DNA of 64,000 nt. It comes from an uncultured Draconibacterium sp. GTDB taxonomy: Bacteria; Bacteroidota; Bacteroidia; Bacteroidales; Prolixibacteraceae. Location of the stretch: positions 2,389,001 through 2,453,000 of the forward strand of contig NZ_OY781464.1 in assembly GCF_963676735.1 (NCBI RefSeq), in the 5' to 3' direction. Positions 24,359 to 35,200 of this stretch are shown piece after piece (the stretch's first letter is position 1; each line of letters opens with the position of its first letter). A model generated the notes under the pieces. That model saw nothing but the letters and a program-made list of their open reading frames with translations, was not told where the DNA came from and did not search any database. Position numbers and translations under genes: made by a program.

Positions 24359-27300
24359 TTAATTCCCCTGATAGACCACTTTAAAAGTTTCTCTTCGTAA
24401 TTCTGATTGCACTAAAATTAAGTACATACCCGGATGTAATTGATTTCCACTAGCATCGGTCGCATTCCAATTTAAGGTATTAAAACCTTCAACTATTTCG
24501 GCCCCCATCTCCTTAATTATTCTACCGTTAATATCATATACATTAATATTTATATTTTCGCCTTCATTTTCTACGAATTTAATATAGAGGTTAGCAGTAA
24601 ATGGATTGGGATACACCTCAATGTCAAAAAATTCTTGTAATGACAAACCACTAGTTTTCTTTTCTTTTCCTTTCGTACTGATAGGATATTCAGTCTCGGC
24701 TGCTTTTATTGGTAATATTAAACTATATGTACAATACAACGAATAATTAAAATCTGCTACACTCGACGTGCCAAAATCTGGAGTTAAACCCGACGTCCAG
24801 GTTGCTGTACTCGTTGCACGACCTGGTGCCCCTACTTCATACCGAATAGCCATACTGTTCTCAAATACAAATGCCAGCCAAACCGTCTCTCCCGATAAAA
24901 CAGAAACCGAATCAATTAATTCTACCGTTTGCCAACCCGCTGCCTCATTAACTGTTGTCGAAGCCGTTATTCCTATACGAGTCCCGGGATAACCAGAATC
25001 ATCCGTGTAAACTCCTAACAACATATTTCCAGTACCTCCCTGATGATATATACTTAAACTACCGATCTTTCCATTTTCAGTAAAAGTTACAGGTACCGCA
25101 CGACGCGAATTGACCGTCGATATTGAAGTGTAAACTTCTGTATTGCCAATATCATTATCTTCTAAAATTGGAACCATAGTGGTGTCCACACTATATGTAC
25201 AATACAACGAATAATTAAAATCTGCTACACTCGACGTGCCAAAATCTGGAGTTAAACCCGACGTCCAGGTTGCTGTACTCGTTGCACGACCTGGTGCCCC
25301 TACTTCATACCGAATAGCCATACTGTTCTCAAATACAAATGCCAGCCAAACCGTCTCTCCCGATAAAACAGAAACCGAATCAATTAATTCTACCGTTTGC
25401 CAACCCGCTGCCTCATTAACTGTTGTCGAAGCCGTTATTCCTATACGAGTCCCGGGATAACCAGAATCATCCGTGTAAACTCCTAACAACATATTTCCAG
25501 TACCTCCCTGATGATATATACTTAAACTACCGATCTTTCCATTTTCAGTAAAAGTTACAGGTACCGCACGACGCGAATTGACCGTCGATATTGAAGTGTA
25601 AACTTCTGTATTGCCAATATCATTATCTTCTAAAATTGGAACCATAGTGGTGTCCACACTATATGTACAATACAACGAATAATTAAAATCTGCTACACTC
25701 GACGTGCCAAAATCTGGAGTTAAACCCGACGTCCAGGTTGCTGTACTCGTTGCACGACCTGGTGCCCCTACTTCATACCGAATAGCCATACTGTTCTCAA
25801 ATACAAATGCCAGCCAAACCGTCTCTCCCGATAAAACAGAAACCGAATCAATTAATTCTACCGTTTGCCAACCCGCTGCCTCATTAACTGTTGTCGAAGC
25901 CGTTATTCCTATACGAGTCCCGGGATAACCAGAATCATCCGTGTAAACTCCTAACAACATATTTCCAGTACCTCCCTGATGATATATACTTAAACTACCG
26001 ATCTTTCCATTTTCAGTAAAAGTTACAGGTACCGCACGACGCGAATTGACCGTCGATATTGAAGTGTAAACTTCTGTATTGCCAATATCATTATCTTCTA
26101 AAATTGGAACCATAGTGGTGTCCACACTATATGTACAATACAACGAATAATTAAAATCTGCTACACTCGACGTGCCAAAATCTGGAGTTAAACCCGACGT
26201 CCAGGTTGCTGTACTCGTTGCACGACCTGGTGCCCCTACTTCATACCGAATAGCCATACTGTTCTCAAATACAAATGCCAGCCAAACCGTCTCTCCCGAT
26301 AAAACAGAAACCGAATCAATTAATTCTACCGTTTGCCAACCCGCTGCCTCATTAACTGTTGTCGAAGCCGTTATTCCTATACGAGTCCCGGGATAACCAG
26401 AATCATCCGTGTAAACTCCTAACAACATATTTCCAGTACCTCCCTGATGATATATACTTAAACTACCGATCTTTCCATTTTCAGTAAAAGTTACAGGTAC
26501 CGCACGACGCGAATTGACCGTCGATATTGAAGTGTAAACTTCTGTATTGCCAATATCATTATCTTCTAAAATTGGAACCATAGTGGTGTCCACACTATAT
26601 GTACAATACAACGAATAATTAAAATCTGCTACACTCGACGTGCCAAAATCTGGAGTTAAACCCGACGTCCAGGTTGCTGTACTCGTTGCACGACCTGGTG
26701 CCCCTACTTCATACCGAATAGCCATACTGTTCTCAAATACAAATGCCAGCCAAACCGTCTCTCCCGATAAAACAGAAACCGAATCAATTAATTCTACCGT
26801 TTGCCAACCCGCTGCCTCATTAACTGTTGTCGAAGCCGTTATTCCTATACGAGTCCCGGGATAACCAGAATCATCCGTGTAAACTCCTAACAACATATTT
26901 CCAGTACCTCCCTGATGATATATACTTAAACTACCGATCTTTCCATTTTCAGTAAAAGTTACAGGTACCGCACGACGCGAATTGACCGTCGATATTGAAG
27001 TGTAAACTTCTGTATTGCCAATATCATTATCTTCTAAAATTGGAACCATAGTGGTGTCCACACTATATGTACAATACAACGAATAATTAAAATCTGCTAC
27101 ACTCGACGTGCCAAAATCTGGAGTTAAACCCGACGTCCAGGTTGCTGTACTCGTTGCACGACCTGGTGCCCCTACTTCATACCGAATAGCCATACTGTTC
27201 TCAAATACAAATGCCAGCCAAACCGTCTCTCCCGATAAAACAGAAACCGAATCAATTAATTCTACCGTTTGCCAACCCGCTGCCTCATTAACTGTTGTCG

Positions 27301-28894
27301 AAGCCGTTATTCCTATACGAGTCCCGGGATAACCAGAATCATCCGTGTAAACTCCTAACAACATATTTCCAGTACCTCCCTGATGATATATACTTAAACT
27401 ACCGATCTTTCCATTTTCAGTAAAAGTTACAGGTACCGCACGACGCGAATTGACCGTCGATATTGAAGTGTAAACTTCTGTATTGCCAATATCATTATCT
27501 TCTAAAATTGGAACCATAGTGGTGTCCACACTATATGTACAATACAACGAATAATTAAAATCTGCTACACTCGACGTGCCAAAATCTGGAGTTAAACCCG
27601 ACGTCCAGGTTGCTGTACTCGTTGCACGACCTGGTGCCCCTACTTCATACCGAATAGCCATACTGTTCTCAAATACAAATGCCAGCCAAACCGTCTCTCC
27701 CGATAAAACAGAAACCGAATCAATTAATTCTACCGTTTGCCAACCCGCTGCCTCATTAACTGTTGTCGAAGCCGTTATTCCTATACGAGTCCCGGGATAA
27801 CCAGAATCATCCGTGTAAACTCCTAACAACATATTTCCAGTACCTCCCTGATGATATATACTTAAACTACCGATCTTTCCATTTTCAGTAAAAGTTACAG
27901 GTACCGCACGACGCGAATTGACCGTCGATATTGAAGTGTAAACTTCTGTATTGCCAATATCATTATCTTCTAAAATTGGAACCATAGTGGTGTCCACACT
28001 ATATGTACAATACAACGAATAATTAAAATCTGCTACACTCGACGTGCCAAAATCTGGAGTTAAACCCGACGTCCAGGTTGCTGTACTCGTTGCACGACCT
28101 GGTGCCCCTACTTCATACCGAATAGCCATACTGTTCTCAAATACAAATGCCAGCCAAACCGTCTCTCCCGATAAAACAGAAACCGAATCAATTAATTCTA
28201 CCGTTTGCCAACCCGCTGCCTCATTAACTGTTGTCGAAGCCGTTATTCCTATACGAGTCCCGGGATAACCAGAATCATCCGTGTAAACTCCTAACAACAT
28301 ATTTCCAGTACCTCCCTGATGATATATACTTAAACTACCGATCTTTCCATTTTCAGTAAAAGTTACAGGTACCGCACGACGCGAATTGACCGTCGATATT
28401 GAAGTGTAAACTTCTGTATTGCCAATATCATTAATGTATGTATACTCCACCTCCACAAACACCGAAGCCCCCACGGTAAAGGGTACGGGAGGGGTTTCCT
28501 GGCCGCTATCGGGGTCAATAAAGGTAATGTCCACATTGTCGTATTCGGTGCCTTCGCTGGCATCCCAGAGTTTAAAACGAAGTTCGTTTCCGGGGGTATA
28601 GCCGTTGCTAAGGTAGGCCCCGGAGGTATCCTGGTCGGCTTTGGAGGCGTTAATAAAACCAATGGTGCTGTCGATTAAGGCTTCGGAAAGGACAAACACC
28701 CCGGCACAAATATCGCCGTCAAAAACAGCAATTTCATCGCCGGCCTGCATCGCACTGCCTTCTATGGTGGCTTCCACCAGGTAAATGTTCATATGGTCGT
28801 AGCCATTGCCATCAAAAGCCGGCTGAAAATGGCTTTGCGCAGCTACTCCGGTAACAAGCGATAACGCAATTAGTAGTAAATAAAGTTTTTTCAT
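24359..28894 (-). CDS. T9SS-exported surface protein with eight identical 156-residue repeats
   Basis: About 1511 residues from the ATG at 28894 (an upstream TTG at 28921 only adds nine K/N-rich residues before the signal peptide). Signal peptide KKLYLLLIALSLVTGVAAQ, then a module with GDEIAVFDGDICAGVF also found in other exoproteins of this window, then repeats of a 156-residue beta-rich domain (IGNTEVYTSISTVNSRRAVP … MLLGVYTDDSGYPG … ADFNYSLYCTYS), linked by VDTTMVPILEDN. The last 70 residues form a T9SS type A sorting domain (IEVYPNPFTANLYIKF … GMYLILVQSE). Probably an adhesin or stalk-like surface protein; the repeat fold resembles carbohydrate- or ligand-binding sandwiches, but I cannot name it. 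Confidence 0.92.
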   Translation of the reverse strand: MKKLYLLLIALSLVTGVAAQSHFQPAFDGNGYDHMNIYLVEATIEGSAMQAGDEIAVFDGDICAGVFVLSEALIDSTIGFINASKADQDTSGAYLSNGYTPGNELRFKLWDASEGTEYDNVDITFIDPDSGQETPPVPFTVGASVFVEVEYTYINDIGNTEVYTSISTVNSRRAVPVTFTENGKIGSLSIYHQGGTGNMLLGVYTDDSGYPGTRIGITASTTVNEAAGWQTVELIDSVSVLSGETVWLAFVFENSMAIRYEVGAPGRATSTATWTSGLTPDFGTSSVADFNYSLYCTYSVDTTMVPILEDNDIGNTEVYTSISTVNSRRAVPVTFTENGKIGSLSIYHQGGTGNMLLGVYTDDSGYPGTRIGITASTTVNEAAGWQTVELIDSVSVLSGETVWLAFVFENSMAIRYEVGAPGRATSTATWTSGLTPDFGTSSVADFNYSLYCTYSVDTTMVPILEDNDIGNTEVYTSISTVNSRRAVPVTFTENGKIGSLSIYHQGGTGNMLLGVYTDDSGYPGTRIGITASTTVNEAAGWQTVELIDSVSVLSGETVWLAFVFENSMAIRYEVGAPGRATSTATWTSGLTPDFGTSSVADFNYSLYCTYSVDTTMVPILEDNDIGNTEVYTSISTVNSRRAVPVTFTENGKIGSLSIYHQGGTGNMLLGVYTDDSGYPGTRIGITASTTVNEAAGWQTVELIDSVSVLSGETVWLAFVFENSMAIRYEVGAPGRATSTATWTSGLTPDFGTSSVADFNYSLYCTYSVDTTMVPILEDNDIGNTEVYTSISTVNSRRAVPVTFTENGKIGSLSIYHQGGTGNMLLGVYTDDSGYPGTRIGITASTTVNEAAGWQTVELIDSVSVLSGETVWLAFVFENSMAIRYEVGAPGRATSTATWTSGLTPDFGTSSVADFNYSLYCTYSVDTTMVPILEDNDIGNTEVYTSISTVNSRRAVPVTFTENGKIGSLSIYHQGGTGNMLLGVYTDDSGYPGTRIGITASTTVNEAAGWQTVELIDSVSVLSGETVWLAFVFENSMAIRYEVGAPGRATSTATWTSGLTPDFGTSSVADFNYSLYCTYSVDTTMVPILEDNDIGNTEVYTSISTVNSRRAVPVTFTENGKIGSLSIYHQGGTGNMLLGVYTDDSGYPGTRIGITASTTVNEAAGWQTVELIDSVSVLSGETVWLAFVFENSMAIRYEVGAPGRATSTATWTSGLTPDFGTSSVADFNYSLYCTYSVDTTMVPILEDNDIGNTEVYTSISTVNSRRAVPVTFTENGKIGSLSIYHQGGTGNMLLGVYTDDSGYPGTRIGITASTTVNEAAGWQTVELIDSVSVLSGETVWLAFVFENSMAIRYEVGAPGRATSTATWTSGLTPDFGTSSVADFNYSLYCTYSLILPIKAAETEYPISTKGKEKKTSGLSLQEFFDIEVYPNPFTANLYIKFVENEGENININVYDINGRIIKEMGAEIVEGFNTLNWNATDASGNQLHPGMYLILVQSELRRETFKVVYQGN
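24722..28429 (-). repeat. 7.9 tandem copies of a 468-bp coding unit
   Basis: Units repeat every 468 bp (156 codons). I see no base difference between copies by eye. The last copy (toward 24722) lacks the 36 bp that encode the linker VDTTMVPILEDN. Perfect identity implies recent expansion or continual homogenisation, and makes the copy number in any short-read assembly uncertain. Confidence 0.93.
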
Positions 28895-28921
28895 GAATTT
28901 ATAATTTTTGTTTTTATTCAA

Positions 28922-29235
28922 AATTGTAAATTGTATTGGAGCAAATTCTTCAGGCTCCAGTTCAGTTTTATTCTTTGTTTTTCTATTGAGATCTTTTATG
29001 CCTCAAGCCGGCAGGGCTCTTCATTTTTGGCTTGACCCAAAAAGAAGCAAAAAAGTCAAGGCTGACAAAAAAATATCATTCTCATTTTCTCAAAACCCAA
29101 GTGCGGCCGGGTGATCTTCGAACAAGTTCTCAGCTTCCCGGTCTTACTATGGTTTCGATCAATTCACCTCACATTTTTTTGAAGGCCTCTATTCATCTTT
29201 GTATATCTTTTTCTTATTAACTATTCTTATTTCTC
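28922..29235. other. Intergenic region between two exoprotein genes
   Basis: No gene seen. It contains the stretch CTTGACCCAAAAAGAAGCAA near 29031-29050, which resembles a dispersed non-coding motif I associate with Bacteroidota intergenic regions, followed by AGTCAAGGC; that association is from memory. Confidence 0.4.
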
Positions 29236-32200
29236 CTATTCCGTTAATACGACTTTATTTATTACGGTTTTGTTGTTGGCGGTCACCTGTATATAGTATA
29301 CGCCGGGGTTCACTTTTTGTCCGGCGGCGTTGGTGCCCTTCCACATCCAGTGATGCAGTCCTTCGCTAACTTGTTGCTTATTGGCAATAGCGTTTACCTG
29401 CTGTCCCAACTGGTTAAGTACGGTAATATCAAGCCTTGTTTCCACTAAGTTACTGACTTCTATTGTTAATTCCTGATTAAAGGGATTTGGATAGAGTTTA
29501 ATTCCGCTTTCGCTCAGCAGCAAATCAACCGGTGTAAGGCCGTTTTGTGCCAGGCTTAACAAGGCCGATTCGTGTTTGACAAACACTTCCGGACCGCTCA
29601 CCAGCACGGGCGACAATACCTGCCTGTTATTGGTAACCTGTTGCCACCAATGTAGTTCGTAGCCGTGTCCTTCGGTAAAGCCGGGCATTCCAGAATTATC
29701 GGCTGCCGATACCGGAATAGAAACAATTCCCTGCTGCAGGTGGTGTTTTTGCAGGCTTACTGCGCCCACACACAGCGAGCCATCGTAAACCGCCAGTTCA
29801 TCGCCTTCAGCCAGTTCATCCACCGGCAGGTCGGCGATATTCAGGTTCATATGGTCGACGCCATTGCCCTGGTACACGCGATTAAAGAATTCGGGCTGAA
29901 CAAATGCGGACCTGATTTGCGATGATTTATTGTAAGCACCAAAAATCCAGAGGGTATCGTTTTGGCTTACTTTTATCTTATAACCTTCGCCCGGGTCGAA
30001 AATCCCGATAAAGTTGGTCCAGCCACCAAAAACGCCGAGGTCTTCGATGGATTGTCCGCCTTCATCCTGTACTTTTAGCAACACACCACGGTCGATGAGC
30101 TGTTGCACTACATCCATGGCATCGGCCTGAACGATTTGCGGGTAACCCATAACATTCCAGCCTTCGTTTAAAGGAATCGGATACGGGTATTCCACGGGTG
30201 TTCCACACACGGCAATACTGTCGTCCCATAACATTTTTACTTTATAGCCTTCGGTAGGCAGCAAATCGCCAATATAATTTTGCCAGCCGCCGTAAACGCC
30301 AAGGTCTTCGAGGGCATTTCCGGTTTCGTCCTGCACTTTAATCAGGGCACCGTTGTCTATTAATCCCTGGAAATGCCATTCCAGATCAGCTGAATCAGGC
30401 TCCACCGGAGTAGCTAAGATATTCCATCCGGCACTTAACTGGGTGGTTCCGCAGAAAGACTGATTTTGATTGAGTACGCTGATTCCTCCGCGATAGGTAC
30501 CCACCCAGATGTTATCGTCGGTATCGGCATACACCGCGTAGATATCGCCAACCGATGCGGCAATCATTCCATCTTCTGCCGAATAGCTTATCCAGTTCTG
30601 TCCATCGTATTTCACCAGTGTACGCCCCCCGCCAAACCAGAGGTTCCCTCGACTGTCTTCTGTAATATCCTGACAGAAGGCCGGTATTCCATCTTCAGGA
30701 GTGAAGAAGGTCCAGTTGCTGCCATCGTATTGGGCAATGATATTGCTGCCTGCAAACCAGGTCTTACCCGCAGTGTCGAAGAAAATTTCGGTAACATAAG
30801 TGCCATCAGCCTGGCCGGGTAAAGCATATTGTAGCCATTCGCTACCATTGTATTGAAATACAAAATTTGAAGCACCATTGCAGGCCACCCAGATATTGCC
30901 ATGTACATCTTCGCCAATACTGGTAATGTAGCCGTTAAAGCCAATCTCTTCGTTCATAAAATAGGTCCAGCTTTCGCCGTCAAAACGGGCTACTCCCGCA
31001 CCTTCCCAGGCGCCAAACCACATATTCCCCTGCGAGTCGCTGTAGATGCACTCCTCAAAAACGGCAGGTTGCGGGTAATAGCTAAAGGTTGTTCCGTCGT
31101 ATTTTGTGATTACAGAATCCTCCGACCCGGCAAACCAAACATTACCCGCGGCATCGTGTTCGATTGCCCAGCTATAATTTTCTGCCAGTCCGTTGGCCGC
31201 AGAGAAAGCTTCCCATTGCGAAGCGTTGAAGCGGTCGGCGCCGTAGAATGAAGTCGTCCAGACATGCCCGTTTTTATCCTGCGTGATGCCAAAGGAGATA
31301 TCAGCTGTTAAACCACGGCAGCTGTTGTAGGTCGTCCAGCCGGAATGGTCCTGGTAGTCGCCAAAAGTATGGAAGGAACGGCTGTAATAGTTATCGTTAT
31401 TGCTATTCAGATCGTCCCAGATAAATACATTAACATAATGTTGCTGGTAATATTGTAATGTTGAAAAATCAAGCGGTTCAGAGAAATAATAGACAAAGGT
31501 ATCGCCGGGAGCGATGCTCATATTCACCTGATCCACCATCATGGTATCGCCATTAAAGGTAAGTCCGATTCTAAAATTCTCCACCGCACTGTTTCCGTTA
31601 TTGGTGAGGGTTACTGCCGCATCTTCCACTCCCGGATTACAAAGCGAATATGCCGGGTAAGCGTTTAAGGGAGCCGCCCAGGTAACAATATCCATATTTC
31701 CATACGGCGTTTCTTCAAACCAATAGCTGGAAGTTGCACAATTAAAATGTATGGTATAGTTACCGGCAGGCACATAAATATTGGGTCCATCCTGGTAACC
31801 AACACCTGCCGGGAAATAATCACCGCCCCAGTTCACACTCCAGTCCTGGTTTTGACGGAATTTCACCTGCATATCCGCTTCAAAATAGTATTCAGCAAGC
31901 CATTCCGAAGGATCTTGCGGATTCTGTTCGAGAAGTATATCGCTACCAAAATTTCCCCATTCGTTAAACTCGCCTACCAATCCGATGTTTTCGCAATAGG
32001 CACTGGTATCCGATACACAACTAATCAACTGGTAATCGTTATTTTGCATTTGCACCGGATTCGGAAAACTTACGCCGCTGTTTATCATACAGGTAAAGGC
32101 TCCGCACGAGTTCTCATCCAGCCAGTTGTATTCAAAATTTGCCTCCATTAAAGGAAGGCCACACAAGGCTGTTGGCAATGCGCCATCCAACTGGTTGTAT

Positions 32201-35200
32201 TCCAGCCACAGCACTTCCAATTGTGTGAGGTTGCCCATCTCATCGGGTAAGGTTCCGCCAATGTCATTGCCGTTTAGTAACAATTCGGTTAAACCATCAA
32301 GCTGACCGATTGAAGCGGGAATAGCCCCGCTCAGATCATTTTCGGGAAGATCGATAGCTATAACACGACCATTTACTACAGTTATACCATACCAGGTATA
32401 AACCGGGCCATCCATCCAGCCATCGTTATGCAGCCAGTTGTCGCCGTTGGTAGCGGTATAAAAATCGATTAATGCCAGAGAATCGGCTTCGGAGCAAGGG
32501 TTTAAGTTGAACCCACAATCGAGAAGCAGGGAATAGCCGCTTTGCTGTTCCTGGTAGAAATCGGTAAAACTTACGCCCTGAGCAACCAGGCAGGATATGG
32601 CACTGCAACTGGTTGAGTCGAAAAGATTGCCCGACAGGTTCGTTTGCCAGATGGGGGTATTACACAATTCAGAAGGAAGTGTGCTTAAGGAATTGTTTTC
32701 AGCAAACAAACGCTGCAGACTGGAAAGGTTACCGAAGGAAGCAGGTATTTCGCCTGTTAAATCGTTATTACCCAACACCAAAATTTCCATAGCTGTTAGC
32801 TGCCCCAGTTCAGTTGGAATGCTTCCGCTAAGGTTATTGTAATGCAGGTAGAGGTATTGTAAATCGGTACAGTTGCCCAGGCTGGCTGGGATAGTACCAC
32901 TGAATTCATTGCCATAGAGAATCAGGTGCACCAGCTGACTGTGTGCACCAAATTCAGCAGGAATACTACCTTCCAGCGCATTGTTCTGGAAATAAACATA
33001 CTTAAGTTCCGTTAAGTTTTCAATTGCTGAAGACAATGTTCCCGTTAGATTATTATAGGCTAAAGCAATGGTGCGAATGGCCGTAAGGTTATAAAATTCA
33101 GGTGGAATGGGTCCGTTCATATTATTTCCACCGAGGTCGAGAGTAACTACCCGACCATTTTCTACCACAACGCCGCCCCAGGTATACACCGGACCGTTGA
33201 GCCAGTTTATGTTGTAGTACCAGTTATCGCCATCGGTTGCATTGTATAAGGCCACCAGTGCCAGTGAGTCCTGACTGCTTACGGGGTTGAGGTTATAGCC
33301 GCAGTCAACGGTTAAGCGATAGCCGTCCTGCTGCATTTGTGCCTCATCGTCGATAAATGTTACGCCATTTTCAATTAAACAGCCAATTGCCGGACAACTG
33401 GTAGAGTCGAACAGGTTACCCTGGAAGCTTACAGCATGCACGGGTGTTGAGCATAAACTCTCCGGGATAGCGCCACTGAAGTTATTGTACTCCAGCATTA
33501 GTTCGCCCAGGCTTTGGCTTTGTCCGATCCATTGCGGAATTTCACCATCGAGCATGTTACCCGAGAGGTTAAGCACTGTTAAAAATGGAATATTCCCCAG
33601 CTCTTCGGGGATGTTGCCGCTCAGCTGGTTCCACCAGATGTGGAAGACCTCGAGACTGCTAAGGTTCCCCATTGACGCCGGCAGGGTGCCGCTGATTTGA
33701 TTTCCTCCCAGATCGAGGTATTGCAGCGCACTAAGGTTACCAATGGATTCCGGGAGTTCACCCACCAGGTTGTTCTGGTCGAGCCAAATGGAGGTAACAC
33801 GGTCGTTTTCCACGCTTACGCCATACCAGCTCGCTACCGGCCCCGAGAACCAATTGGTGGTATCGTTCCAGCCATCGCCATTGGTGGCATAATATAAGTC
33901 GACCAGTGCCAGCGAGTCACGCTCCAAAGGGTTGGCAAACTGAATACCATCCTGCGAACGCGGATATACGCGCCAATCGCCCCAATGGTAATCCACTACC
34001 CCCAATACATTGTAGGTTTCGCCAATTTCCATCACCGGCTGTATAAGGTATTTGCTTATTATTGCAGTATCGCCGGCATCAGAAACCACGAGGTATTCGT
34101 TAAACTCGTTCTGTTCCACTACCGTAACATCACTTAAAGCCACAAATACACACTCGTAATCCTCCCCTATTTCCGCAACATCAATATACGAAAGGTAAAC
34201 GGGGAAGAACTCATCGGTATAGTCGAACCATTGAGTGCTCAGGAGCTCTGTACGTTCACCGTATTCTTCAACTTCTGCAATAATCTCAATCTGATCGCCC
34301 TGGTTAAGACTAGCTGCCAGTGCCGGATCGTACACAAAAATTCCGCTGCGTATGCCGGTGGTATCCTGCATGTAAAAACCATATTCATTTACCGCAATCA
34401 ACCGTCCTTTGGTGCGTACCACTTGCCCGTCGAGCGGAGAAATATCGCCTTCGCCCTGTATTTCTGCAATGGTGAATTCGGCTACTGGTTCGCTAATACA
34501 CGAATAGCACGAAGCAAAACACACCACATCGAGTGTTACTGCCGAATCGGGCATAAGCAGGTTACGGTCGCCATTTTCGTCGATACAGGGTCCGCTAAGG
34601 TTTTCCCATTCCGTTCCATTCGCAAATTTATAGGCAATGCTTACTCCGCTTTGTACTTTTATGCTGGCCGAATAAACAGAACCATCGGCAGTCATTTGCA
34701 CGGGTTCAACCCACGACATCCACGAGTTCCAGTCGCCCCCGACAAAAACGCCGGCAGGGTCAACGGTATCGTTTTGCATATCTACGTTAAAAGTGAGGTC
34801 GTATAAAGGAATTACACCTCCGGTAGCCCGCGGATTTACGCGAAAGGCATTGTATTGATAGTCGACTACCCCATATACTTTGTAGCTTCTGCCGATTTCC
34901 ATTAAGGGCTGAACAAGGAAATTGCTGATAATTGTGGTATCCCCATCGGGCGAAACAACAATGTATTCGCCAAAAGCCGTAGTATCAACCACTGCTACCT
35001 CAGAAAGCGCCACAAAAACACATTCGTAGTCTTCGTTTATTTCCGCCACATCGATATACGACAGGCGTACATCCATAAATTCATCGGTATAATCAAACCA
35101 TTCTACATTTAACAATTCGGTTCTGCCACCGTATTCCGTTACTTCTGCAATAATTTCAATCTGGTCGCCCTGCGCTAGTTGTGCAGCCAGTGCCGGATCA

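Noticed and set aside
24768..28268. Eight identical 74-residue plus-strand open frames
   Set aside because: They are antisense shadows of the 468-bp repeats of the minus-strand exoprotein.
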